Shown: positions 1-6,403 of the stretch, piece by piece
Numbering within the stretch: position 1 is the stretch's first letter
Layout: the number at the start of each line of letters is the position of its first letter
Source: an uncultured Ruminococcus sp.
Lineage (GTDB): Bacteria; Bacillota; Clostridia; Oscillospirales; Acutalibacteraceae
Reading direction: 5' to 3'
DNA: 7,144 nucleotides
Assembly (NCBI GenBank): GCA_902762335.1
Contig: CACWNZ010000064.1
Coordinates: forward strand, 1 to 7,144
The notes under the pieces: model-generated
Seen by the model: only the letters and a program-made list of their open reading frames with translations
What the model was told of the DNA's origin: nothing
Database searches by the model: none
Position numbers and translations under genes: made by a program

Positions 1-1
1 A

Positions 2-226
2 GGGCATGGCACAGGACACGGCGGAGGCGGTCACAGTTCAGGGGGACACAGCTCAAGCGGACGCAGCTCAGGCAGTACCGGCGGACGCAGCACGGGCGGA
101 CACAGCTCAGGGGGACACAGCACGGGCGGCCACAGCTCGGGCAGTCATGGCTCGGGGGGGCATAGCTCAGGCGGCCACAGCTCGGGCAGTCATGGCTCAG
201 GGGGTCATAGCTCGGGCGGACATTGA
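2..226 (+). CDS. C-terminal end of an unidentified protein with a Gly/Ser/His-rich repeat tail (5' end outside window)
   Basis: The frame starting at base 2 is open from the window edge to a TGA at 224-226 and gives 74 residues of almost pure Gly, Ser and His. The unit is roughly GGHSS. Nine His residues fall exactly every five residues up to the last one (residues 34 to 74 of the fragment), and there are 13 His in all. Arg replaces His twice (GGRST, SGRSS). Such tails are low-complexity, probably disordered, and could bind metal or act as a flexible glycine-rich extension; similar Gly/Ser/His tails end some Firmicute membrane proteins (TPM or DUF2207 type), but no folded domain is visible here, so the family is unknown. 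The stop lies 14 bases before the ATPase start, so it is probably the preceding gene of the same operon. This frame is preferred to the overlapping +1 frame because it reads the repeat as a clean Gly-Ser-His period and stops just before the next ribosome binding site. Confidence 0.7.
   Translation, partial: GHGTGHGGGGHSSGGHSSSGRSSGSTGGRSTGGHSSGGHSTGGHSSGSHGSGGHSSGGHSSGSHGSGGHSSGGH
125..214 (+). repeat. Two tandem copies of a 45-bp repeat inside the Gly/Ser/His tail
   Basis: Bases 125-169 and 170-214 are direct tandem copies differing at three positions (154/199, 160/205 and 169/214), all synonymous third-codon changes. Each copy codes the same 15 residues, GGHSSGSHGSGGHSS. Around it the shorter 15-bp unit coding GGHSS recurs imperfectly across 1-223. 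The in-frame, nearly identical copies suggest recent expansion by slippage or unequal recombination, with selection on the protein. Confidence 0.85.
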
Positions 227-230
227 AAAA

Positions 231-238
231 AGGAGAGG
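231..238 (+). promoter_or_regulatory. Ribosome binding site deciding the start of the VirD4-like ATPase
   Basis: AGGAGAGG lies just before two consecutive ATG codons at 241 and 244. Spacing from AGGAG is five bases to the first ATG and eight to the second. It makes these ATGs much better starts than the in-frame TTG at 223, which sits in the repeat region with no Shine-Dalgarno sequence ahead of it. Confidence 0.75.
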
Positions 239-240
239 AT

Positions 241-1572
241 ATGATGAAAACCTACGGAAATAGGATAAAAAAACATAAAAGAGAGATAGAAACAGCGCTT
301 CCGGTGCATCCGACGGAAAAACCCGTTCTTTCCTTCAGCGGGATCAACGTTGAGGGTCGCCCGGACAGCCTTTGCTTTACGGAGGAGGTCCTGGATAAAA
401 ACACGCTTCTTATCGGTCCCATGGGCTGCGGCAAGACCAACACAATCAGCGCCGCGCTCCTGCAGATGCTCTCAGCCGTTAAGGACGGACCTGTGGTTGT
501 TGCCGACATAAAGGGCGATTACTCAGAGCTGCTGGAGAAGTATCATATACCGGCCACATATTTCGGCATCCACGATCATGCAAATGCATGGAATCTGTTC
601 GAGGATCTTCTTGCCTGGGACGAAACCTTAAGATCCGCCGAGCTTCGTGCGGAGGAATTTTCCCGGGCGCTGTTTGCAAAGCAGAAATGTGAGGCGGCTC
701 CTTACTTTGCCGACGCCGCAGCTATCCTTTTCAGCTGTAAGCTTAAGCACATGCTTCGTGAGGCTGACGAAACAGGCGACCGCAGCAGGCTCAACAACGC
801 TGATCTCGCTTACGATCTTAAGGATATGGATTACTATAAATGGGTGAATATACTTGATAGCTACGAGGACTTCCGCTATGCGTTGAGTATTCTTAACGGC
901 GGCGACGAAAGCAGCAAGGATGCAAACGCAGTTCTTTCGGATATAGCGATAGTGACCAACAAGATCTTTACTGAAGCCTTTGCTGCGGAAAAAGGCAGCT
1001 TCAGCCCCGTCAAATTCATTAAAAGTAAAAAAAGCAGTATCCTCGTTCTGCGTAACGACACCTCGCTCGAGGAACGAACGATGCCCGTCATGTCAGTCGT
1101 CCTCAATTCGATGTTCCGCGCTCTCGGCTCACGTAACACCTCGGCAAACGGCGCCTGCTTTATTCTGGATGAATTCGGGCGTATCCCAAACCTGTCCGCT
1201 CTAGAGACGGCGCTGTCCCTTCTGCGAGGAAAAAACGTGCGCCTGATCGCAGGAATGCAGATAAGCGGGCAGATAGAGAGACAGAAGACCACAGATATAC
1301 TGCCGAGATCCCTGCTTGACCTCTTTACCAATATCGTCTATATGGGCGGCACCGGCGAAGCCCTCGATTATTTTCAGCATCGCTGCGGAGATCGTCAGCA
1401 GGTAAAAAGCCTTATCTCTCCCGACGGCTCTATACATAGTCAGTTCCTTTTTCGTCCGGCAGTTGAGGCCGAGGACGTTATGAAAATGAAAAAGGGCGAC
1501 GCATACGTCACCACCTCCGACAGCGATAAGGTGTTTTATTTCCATTTCGACAAATACCTGCCTCAGACATGA
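241..1572 (+). CDS. VirD4/TraG-like P-loop ATPase, soluble (no membrane segment)
   Basis: A protein of about 443 residues resembling the ATPase domain of type IV secretion coupling proteins (VirD4/TraG/TrwB), which use ATP hydrolysis to move DNA or protein through a membrane channel. Walker A is GPMGCGKT (residues 59-66, bases 415-438). A VVVADIKGDYSELL segment follows, matching the 'DPKGD' strand typical of the family, then ANAWNLFEDL, like the family's 'NPF/NIF' segment. Walker B is ACFILDEFGRIPNL, with the Asp-Glu pair at bases 1168-1173, followed by a LLRGKNVRLIAGMQ stretch equivalent to the sensor strand with its Gln. Family members usually carry N-terminal membrane helices and are 550-700 residues long; this one has neither, starting instead with a basic segment (MMKTYGNRIKKHKRE). 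It sits 14 bases after the His-rich protein and 64 before a degenerate relative. Start 241 or 244 is chosen on the AGGAGAGG site. No relaxase or pilus gene is visible, so conjugation itself is unproven. ATPase fold: high confidence; role: unknown. Confidence 0.85.
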   Translation: MMKTYGNRIKKHKREIETALPVHPTEKPVLSFSGINVEGRPDSLCFTEEVLDKNTLLIGPMGCGKTNTISAALLQMLSAVKDGPVVVADIKGDYSELLEKYHIPATYFGIHDHANAWNLFEDLLAWDETLRSAELRAEEFSRALFAKQKCEAAPYFADAAAILFSCKLKHMLREADETGDRSRLNNADLAYDLKDMDYYKWVNILDSYEDFRYALSILNGGDESSKDANAVLSDIAIVTNKIFTEAFAAEKGSFSPVKFIKSKKSSILVLRNDTSLEERTMPVMSVVLNSMFRALGSRNTSANGACFILDEFGRIPNLSALETALSLLRGKNVRLIAGMQISGQIERQKTTDILPRSLLDLFTNIVYMGGTGEALDYFQHRCGDRQQVKSLISPDGSIHSQFLFRPAVEAEDVMKMKKGDAYVTTSDSDKVFYFHFDKYLPQT

Positions 1573-1636
1573 GCTCTCCCACCCCGTCATTCCTATCTCC
1601 CGAGGGCTTATAATGAGATAAAAGGAGGTCGATTCT

Positions 1637-2773
1637 ATGGGAATATTCTCTAATGTTCTGGCAGGAGGTCTGGCGGCAGGTACGCGGCGCAAACTCAGCA
1701 TACCGACTACCATATTCGGCGGTATTGATATATCGGGCAATACGCTGATCTGCGGAGCTCCTGCAGGAAGTAGCTCGGAGCAGAGCGTGCATCGTCTTAT
1801 ATACAGCAGATTCGATCATCACGTCAGAAGAGGTGAGAGGACGGTGTATATTACGAGCAGCATTGACATGGCTTATGAACTGTACCGGCACTACGGTGAT
1901 AGTATCACCGTCTTTGGTCATAATCGCAGCTTTGACCCGCTGGAGTTCTGTATGACCTATAACGATGCGGCATTCCTGCTCGGCTCCATAATAGGCGATG
2001 CTCGCGAAAATACCTCTCTCCGCTCATGGTCGGACATTGTGATAACACTTATGGAGATGAGCAGAAGCCCGATAGCCTACAGCAGCTTCGATGAGATAAA
2101 CGACCTGCTGTTTACCTCTGCCGATGCCGACGACTTCATCGCTCTTGTGTCTGATTCCCTCGGGGTCACAGTTTCATCGTCGCTCAGCGCGAGTCTTTAC
2201 AGGCTTTGGCGTGATCTCAGCGCCTGGCAGCACTTCGTCAATCAGCTTGACCGACAGCTCGGATATTTCCGTGAGCCCGTCACAAACCGGGAGGCAAGCC
2301 GCCGTCTCGTGTTCTGTATTCCTGCTGCCGACAGCGAGCTGATCCATACGGCGGTGTTTACAGGACTGCTCCTGTACAGCCGCAGCGGTGCGGGAGCCTT
2401 CAGCATCATCTGCGACAATACGGAACTCGGAAAGGAGGTCATAGAGCTTACAGGGTCGTTTCAGGCTCCGTTTTTTATCTACAGTCCGGTGCTTCCGAAG
2501 GATGAGACCTGCCGCAACGTTCTGTTGACCAACATGCAAAGCTTTGTATGCTTCAGCGGGCTTGGCGGAGTCAATATCACCCGCATACTCGGTTATTTCT
2601 CGGCTCAGGCACCGGCCTGGCTGCCCGCCGTCAACCGCTTCGGCTTCGGCGTGAACAGAGCTATGGTGCCAACGCTGTCAGCCGATGATTTTCTCCGTCT
2701 GAGAGACGGACAGGCTATGATCTATAACAAGAGCAGAAGACGCTTTGTAAAATGCGCAAATTGTATCGCATAA
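1637..2773 (+). CDS. Degenerate VirD4-like ATPase homologue (pseudo-ATPase partner)
   Basis: A 378-residue protein that is not clearly any named family but follows the layout of the ATPase upstream. NTLICGAPAGSSSE (P-loop position, bases 1754-1777) lines up with NTLLIGPMGCGKT; the catalytic Lys and the Gly before it are Ser. RTVYITSSIDMAYELYRHY lines up with the strand holding 'DIKGDYSELLEKY', and FDPLEF with the 'NLF' segment. A hydrophobic strand FSIICDNTE (D260, N261) occupies the Walker B place, with the second acidic residue lost. The end, DGQAMIYNKSRRRF, resembles the terminal strand of coupling ATPases. The reading frame is full length and has a strong AAAAGGAGG site eight bases before its ATG, so it is maintained, not a decaying pseudogene. 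Loss of the nucleotide residues suggests a structural or regulatory partner, perhaps in a mixed ring with the intact ATPase; that is inference. It ends in KCANCIA, a lone CxxC pair. The paralogy call comes from eye alignment only. Confidence 0.6.
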   Translation: MGIFSNVLAGGLAAGTRRKLSIPTTIFGGIDISGNTLICGAPAGSSSEQSVHRLIYSRFDHHVRRGERTVYITSSIDMAYELYRHYGDSITVFGHNRSFDPLEFCMTYNDAAFLLGSIIGDARENTSLRSWSDIVITLMEMSRSPIAYSSFDEINDLLFTSADADDFIALVSDSLGVTVSSSLSASLYRLWRDLSAWQHFVNQLDRQLGYFREPVTNREASRRLVFCIPAADSELIHTAVFTGLLLYSRSGAGAFSIICDNTELGKEVIELTGSFQAPFFIYSPVLPKDETCRNVLLTNMQSFVCFSGLGGVNITRILGYFSAQAPAWLPAVNRFGFGVNRAMVPTLSADDFLRLRDGQAMIYNKSRRRFVKCANCIA

Positions 2774-2791
2774 AAAAGGAGGAAGAAAGAC

Positions 2792-3640
2792 ATGAAGGAA
2801 TGCACAAAATGTTCACAGCGCTTCAGCGACAAAGCCCTGGTTTGCAGCAGATGCGGAGGGGAACTCAGATCGCTGCCTCAGGCGGAGCCCCTGAATTGGG
2901 GATATTCGTCCGATAATGCCGCGGTAAGACCCTTTCTGCTCAGCACTCCGGATCTGGAGCCTATCCCGACAGGCAGACCTGTAGGTCGTGAAAACGTGGT
3001 CATACGTACGCCGCGCCGTCCTTCACGCAGACCGGTGAGGACAGCCGTCCGCAGCGCTGCACCCTATACCGTACCGTCGGCAACTCAGACAGCTTATGCG
3101 GCTGCACCGGAGGAATCCCCGATATTCGGCACCTCGGCCGCGCAGGAGGCTGAGGCGCATCAGACAGGAAACGGCGCGGAACGCCGTACCATATTCGGAG
3201 ATGCCCCCGCCGCCGCACCCGAAGAACGCAGAGGCGGTCTTTTCGGCAGAGGACGACAGGGCGGCACTCACGCGCGACCGGGTCATGGCACAGGGCGTAT
3301 AATACAGAATATAGAGCTTGCCCTGAGATATATCATTCCGGGTGCTGCGATCATAGGGGCGATCATACTGATAGTCATGAACCTGCAGAATATATGGGGC
3401 GTGCTTGCCCGCTTCATGATATTCTGGATACCGTCATTCTTTCTGAGCCTCTGGCTGTTCCGCAGAAACTTTGGCATGAGAGCAGGCACTATAGTATTCA
3501 TCACCACTCTGCTGTCGGTCATATTCACAATGCTCTACTATAACATAGCAGGTATCGGTGACGGCATTCTGTCACTGCTGACGCCTCTGATGCCTCTTTT
3601 GATCATAGCAGGAGCTCTGTTCTTCATACTGAGGAGGTGA
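2792..3640 (+). CDS. Zinc-ribbon membrane protein with disordered middle and four C-terminal membrane helices
   Basis: A 282-residue protein. Residues 1-22 form a zinc ribbon with two CxxC knuckles (C4/C7 and C18/C21), of the short 'zinc-ribbon domain' type common at the ends of Firmicute membrane proteins. Residues about 30-170 are rich in Arg, Pro, Ala and Gly with no hydrophobic core and look disordered; a short motif occurs twice, SPIFGTSAAQ and RTIFGDAPAA. Four hydrophobic stretches follow, near 180-197, 203-223, 231-250 and 259-280, ending in FFILRR. No signal peptide is seen, so the ribbon and linker are probably cytosolic. The gene begins 18 bases after the pseudo-ATPase, with AAGGAGG at 2776-2782, and ends just before the terminator, so it is the last gene of the operon. 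Because neither ATPase has a membrane segment, this protein could be their membrane anchor; that is an inference from context. It is not a recognised transporter or enzyme family. Confidence 0.8.
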   Translation: MKECTKCSQRFSDKALVCSRCGGELRSLPQAEPLNWGYSSDNAAVRPFLLSTPDLEPIPTGRPVGRENVVIRTPRRPSRRPVRTAVRSAAPYTVPSATQTAYAAAPEESPIFGTSAAQEAEAHQTGNGAERRTIFGDAPAAAPEERRGGLFGRGRQGGTHARPGHGTGRIIQNIELALRYIIPGAAIIGAIILIVMNLQNIWGVLARFMIFWIPSFFLSLWLFRRNFGMRAGTIVFITTLLSVIFTMLYYNIAGIGDGILSLLTPLMPLLIIAGALFFILRR

Positions 3641-3642
3641 TG

Positions 3643-3697
3643 AAAACGGACTGCCGCGCAGCGTATTCCCGATACCTGCGCGGCAGTCCTGTTTTTT
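3643..3697. terminator. Strong intrinsic terminator between convergent operons
   Basis: A perfect 14-bp inverted repeat, GGACTGCCGCGCAG at 3648-3661 and its complement at 3676-3689, encloses a loop that can pair further (GTAT with ATAC). On the plus strand it is followed by TGTTTTTT, a classic rho-independent terminator for the operon ending at 3640. On the minus strand the AAAAC before the stem becomes a shorter GTTTT run, so it can also stop transcription from the 787-residue gene ending at 3719, probably less efficiently. Confidence 0.92.
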
Positions 3698-3718
3698 AAA
3701 AAGAGAATAATATTTGCG

Positions 3719-6082
3719 TTATTTCACCGTAAAGCCGATATAGGATCTGTCATCATAGGAACTGAATCCCGATCTCATGCCCTTGGTGCCCTTGAGCGCA
3801 TATATGCAATCCGGATCCTGCTTCAGACTGACCTCAAGATAGTGCTCCGACTCTTCTAACGTATCAAAAAGCTTCGGATAGCCGTCCGAGGACATGACAA
3901 CCCTGTCGCCCGTCTGTACTGCGTATACCTTTACGTGGTTGGCGCATATACTGCCGCCGTTAATGACGTCATAGCCAAAATAATAATCCGTATTCGCAAA
4001 GAGCCCCTGCATTTTAAGATACGGCAGAATACATTCACGGCCATAATCCCTGCCGTTCGGATCGTAGGAATAATTTCCCTTTATCATCTCTGACTCTAAC
4101 ATAAAGGTCCGCAGATTGCTCATCAGCTCATCTATCCTTTTGATATTATTATAATCCCTGTTATTGATCCTGAGCAGACAATCTCCAAAGCTCCATATCT
4201 CATGTCTTGCCACGCTGTATATGATAACGCTCGCCTGCAGGGTCTCTTCGATCGCCAGCGCCTCAAAGCTGACACCGTTGAGTTCATAGGCTTCAAATAC
4301 GGCATTATTGATAGCTTCTATTGCCTCCTCGGCGCTGATATTTCTGTCCAGCTTATTTATTGCATCGCTGATGATCTTAGAGATATATACGTCGCCTCTC
4401 ATGCCGTTCCAGAGACGCTCACCCTTGGGAGTCGCTCCGTCTACGATCGCAATAAAATTCTTTGTATCAACAACGGCATCGCCGCAGACGGCAGCACTGC
4501 CGTTCTTACCCATTATAAAGCTCTCTTTATGCGTTATAGATCTATTGAATCGACGTAAGATAAAGCTTCCGTTTGCCTCCAGCAATGAACAGATCGTGTA
4601 GAGGGCCTGCGGCATAAAGCTTTCCAAATTAGAGACCGCATAATTTCTCAGCCTTGAAAACGGTATCACTTTTTTATCCGACAGCTCCAGCTGTTCATCT
4701 TTTCCGTGGCGGGGCAGTATATCATTTTCGATCGTCAGACCGCTTTTTGTTTCGATCGAGCAGGATAACCCCATCTCCAGGTTTTCCTTATTCAAAAACA
4801 GATCATAGAATCTCAGCTTGTCACGCTGAAGCTGATGAGCATCGACACCAAGCTCCTCCTGCAGCCCGCGGAACGCGGCTGCAACCGGATCTACGTTTCC
4901 CGTATAGGGATCATAGTCGCTATTAGAAACACCTTCTACAACGGAAACGGATATTCTTTTATTTTTATATTCCGATGCCTCGGAAGCATTGACCGAACGT
5001 TCGGTCAGCAGCAGCTTTCTATCCTCTCTCAGCTCATCCTCAAGCAGAATAAGATCTATTCCGAGTGAGGTGAAAAATATACGGCTGAAGGTAAGGTCAT
5101 AAAGATCTAATTCACTTGTCAGATACGGATCCTTTTCTTTGATCAGCTCTTTGCAGACGTCCTTCATCACGCGATGTGTATAATAATCGGTTGTATAGAA
5201 TTTAATGGACAACACGGGTCTTTCGCTGAGGTCCTCTGTTCGTTCAAATGAATTGACAGAATAAATTCCGAATTTGAGATTATTGAAATAGCATCCGTTT
5301 TCATGCCTGACGAACTGCAGCATGACCTTTTTCTTTGAATTCTCGATCCTTTCCCTGAGATCCGGAATAGGGATGTTGGAATAAACTTCATCCCAGGTCA
5401 TGTCAAAAAGCTCGGGAGGATTATTGAGATGTGAATCTATCCACTGAAGCTCTTCATCAGTCAAGCCAGGAAGTTCCTTTGGCGGAGCCAGGAAAAACCG
5501 ATATCCCGTGAGCCCGGTTTTTATGGTTTCTCCTGCCGTATAATACGGATCTCCCTGAGCGATCAGCCTGATACCCAGCGCTTCGCGGTCTATCATAACA
5601 TTTTCCTCGAAGGTTGGCAGGGGGTCAGGCTTCCCGGGACGGACACCTGTATTCACAAGCTCGTCTATAAGCCTTTTGATATGCTCGGCTTTCAGATGAT
5701 AAGCTTCAATTATCTGTGTCTGGATCAGCATGAATCTGAATTCAGAGGTCAGCGGAGCATTGTCGATTTTTAAGACAAAAACAGGTATGCCTTCATCAAT
5801 AGCCATTTTAACCTCTCTCGGTACCCAAGCTGATCTCATTGAAGCAGCGGACAATATAAGAATAAATGCCCGGGCTTGGGCAACGTTTTCTGTATTTTCC
5901 GCAACCTTATCATCAGGGATCTTATCCTTGACCAGCGCGTCTCCTATTTCCGTCGCATATTTTGCGCCGGGAGCGATCTCACGCGGAGCAAACCACACCG
6001 TATATCGATTCTGCCGTAAAGCGGTATACACCCCTTTTGCAATTTCCAGATCCCTCGTCGTATAGCTTAAAAACAGATCCAT
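3719..6082 (-). CDS. TIR - Nudix-like - PP2C-like phosphatase fusion protein (candidate immune effector)
   Basis: A 787-residue multidomain protein. Residues 1 to about 145 are a TIR domain: MDLFLSYTTRD, the VWFAPREIAPG loop, and SAWVPREVKMA, where W86 and E90 match the conserved Trp and the catalytic Glu of TIR NAD-cleaving enzymes. About 19 residues (52-70) are inserted between the second helix and the FILILS strand. Residues about 160-370 match no domain I can name. Residues about 370-500 look like a Nudix fold with RGLQEELGV (405-413), the second half of a Nudix box keeping Arg and the metal-binding Glu pair, while its earlier Gly and Glu are not conserved. Residues about 518-787 resemble PP2C phosphatases: CGDAVV (D535), AIVDGATPKG (D548), QASVIIYS, WSFGDCLLRI, MSSDGYPKLFD (D733) and DDRSYIGF (D777/D778) give the expected metal-binding Asp set. 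No membrane segment; probably cytosolic. A CGGAGGGT site lies six bases before the ATG. It follows hsdR and a small gene, suggesting phage defence: NAD cleavage with built-in product or phosphate processing. Domain calls are strong for TIR, good for PP2C, moderate for Nudix; function is inferred. Confidence 0.85.
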   Translation of the reverse strand: MDLFLSYTTRDLEIAKGVYTALRQNRYTVWFAPREIAPGAKYATEIGDALVKDKIPDDKVAENTENVAQARAFILILSAASMRSAWVPREVKMAIDEGIPVFVLKIDNAPLTSEFRFMLIQTQIIEAYHLKAEHIKRLIDELVNTGVRPGKPDPLPTFEENVMIDREALGIRLIAQGDPYYTAGETIKTGLTGYRFFLAPPKELPGLTDEELQWIDSHLNNPPELFDMTWDEVYSNIPIPDLRERIENSKKKVMLQFVRHENGCYFNNLKFGIYSVNSFERTEDLSERPVLSIKFYTTDYYTHRVMKDVCKELIKEKDPYLTSELDLYDLTFSRIFFTSLGIDLILLEDELREDRKLLLTERSVNASEASEYKNKRISVSVVEGVSNSDYDPYTGNVDPVAAAFRGLQEELGVDAHQLQRDKLRFYDLFLNKENLEMGLSCSIETKSGLTIENDILPRHGKDEQLELSDKKVIPFSRLRNYAVSNLESFMPQALYTICSLLEANGSFILRRFNRSITHKESFIMGKNGSAAVCGDAVVDTKNFIAIVDGATPKGERLWNGMRGDVYISKIISDAINKLDRNISAEEAIEAINNAVFEAYELNGVSFEALAIEETLQASVIIYSVARHEIWSFGDCLLRINNRDYNNIKRIDELMSNLRTFMLESEMIKGNYSYDPNGRDYGRECILPYLKMQGLFANTDYYFGYDVINGGSICANHVKVYAVQTGDRVVMSSDGYPKLFDTLEESEHYLEVSLKQDPDCIYALKGTKGMRSGFSSYDDRSYIGFTVK

Positions 6083-6105
6083 AACTGACCCTCCGTTATT
6101 TTAAT

Positions 6106-6133
6106 TTTATATTATTCGTTGCTGTCCTGTAAA
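6106..6133 (-). promoter_or_regulatory. Putative sigma-A promoter of the TIR-Nudix-PP2C gene
   Basis: On the minus strand TTTACA (6128-6133) is separated by 16 bases from TATAAA (6106-6111); each box differs from consensus at one base. It lies in an AT-rich gap of 51 bases, between the stop of the small gene and the ribosome binding site at 6088-6095. Transcription would start near 6099, giving a leader of about 15 bases. It would allow the fusion gene to be expressed apart from hsdR, in addition to any read-through. It is only a sequence match. Confidence 0.45.
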
Positions 6134-6403
6134 TTATAAGCTCAGATCGGTATCAGCCCGGATACGCGCTGCATCATACCCGTTAGTGATGTAATCAAAA
6201 ACAAGCTCTATGGTTTCCGAGGGAAACGAAAAATCAAACGAGATCACTTCGTTTCCGCCAAAATCATAAATATCGATGCCGGGACTCTCCCGCTCAAGCG
6301 AATAGAACAGGCAGCATACGTGTTTACCCGATATTCTGAGGACGGTTTTTATTGTGCCGTTTTTTGACAGAGTTTTTTCTGATACGTCATGCCACAAACG
6401 CAT
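6134..6403 (-). CDS. Small hypothetical protein overlapping the end of hsdR
   Basis: An 89-residue protein I do not recognise. It starts at an ATG overlapping the last 17 bases of hsdR in another frame and ends 51 bases before the TIR fusion gene. It has alternating hydrophobic and polar stretches (TVLRISGKHVCCLFYSLE, then VISFDFSFPSETIELVFDY) suggesting a small alpha/beta fold, no membrane helix, and an acidic end. No good Shine-Dalgarno sequence precedes the ATG, so translation probably depends on ribosomes finishing hsdR. The overlap and position suggest it is a real accessory gene of the restriction locus, for example a modulator of HsdR or of the TIR protein, but nothing in the sequence identifies a function. 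It could also be a chance open frame. Confidence 0.5.
   Translation of the reverse strand: MRLWHDVSEKTLSKNGTIKTVLRISGKHVCCLFYSLERESPGIDIYDFGGNEVISFDFSFPSETIELVFDYITNGYDAARIRADTDLSL

Noticed and set aside
1..223. CRISPR-like or non-coding tandem repeat
   Set aside because: Units are 15 or 45 bp in frame with no spacers, and differences are mostly synonymous, as expected for a protein-coding repeat.
223..240. TTG at 223 as start of the VirD4-like ATPase
   Set aside because: No Shine-Dalgarno sequence precedes it, while AGGAGAGG stands just before the ATG pair at 241/244.
6..263. Open frame of 85 codons across the repeat, rich in Ala, Asp and Thr
   Set aside because: It is the +1 shadow of the Gly/Ser/His frame, runs into the start of the ATPase gene, and has no ribosome site within the window.
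876..1331. Antisense open frame of 151 codons opposite the ATPase
   Set aside because: It lies wholly opposite a well-supported conserved gene, has basic low-similarity composition and no recognisable domain.
1609..1614. TATAAT as a promoter -10 box before the pseudo-ATPase gene
   Set aside because: No credible -35 box lies 16-18 bases upstream (GTCATT at best), and transcription would begin at the ribosome binding site itself.
1637..2773. Treating the second ATPase-like gene as a pseudogene
   Set aside because: The frame is intact, of sensible length, and has a strong ribosome site; only nucleotide-binding residues are changed.
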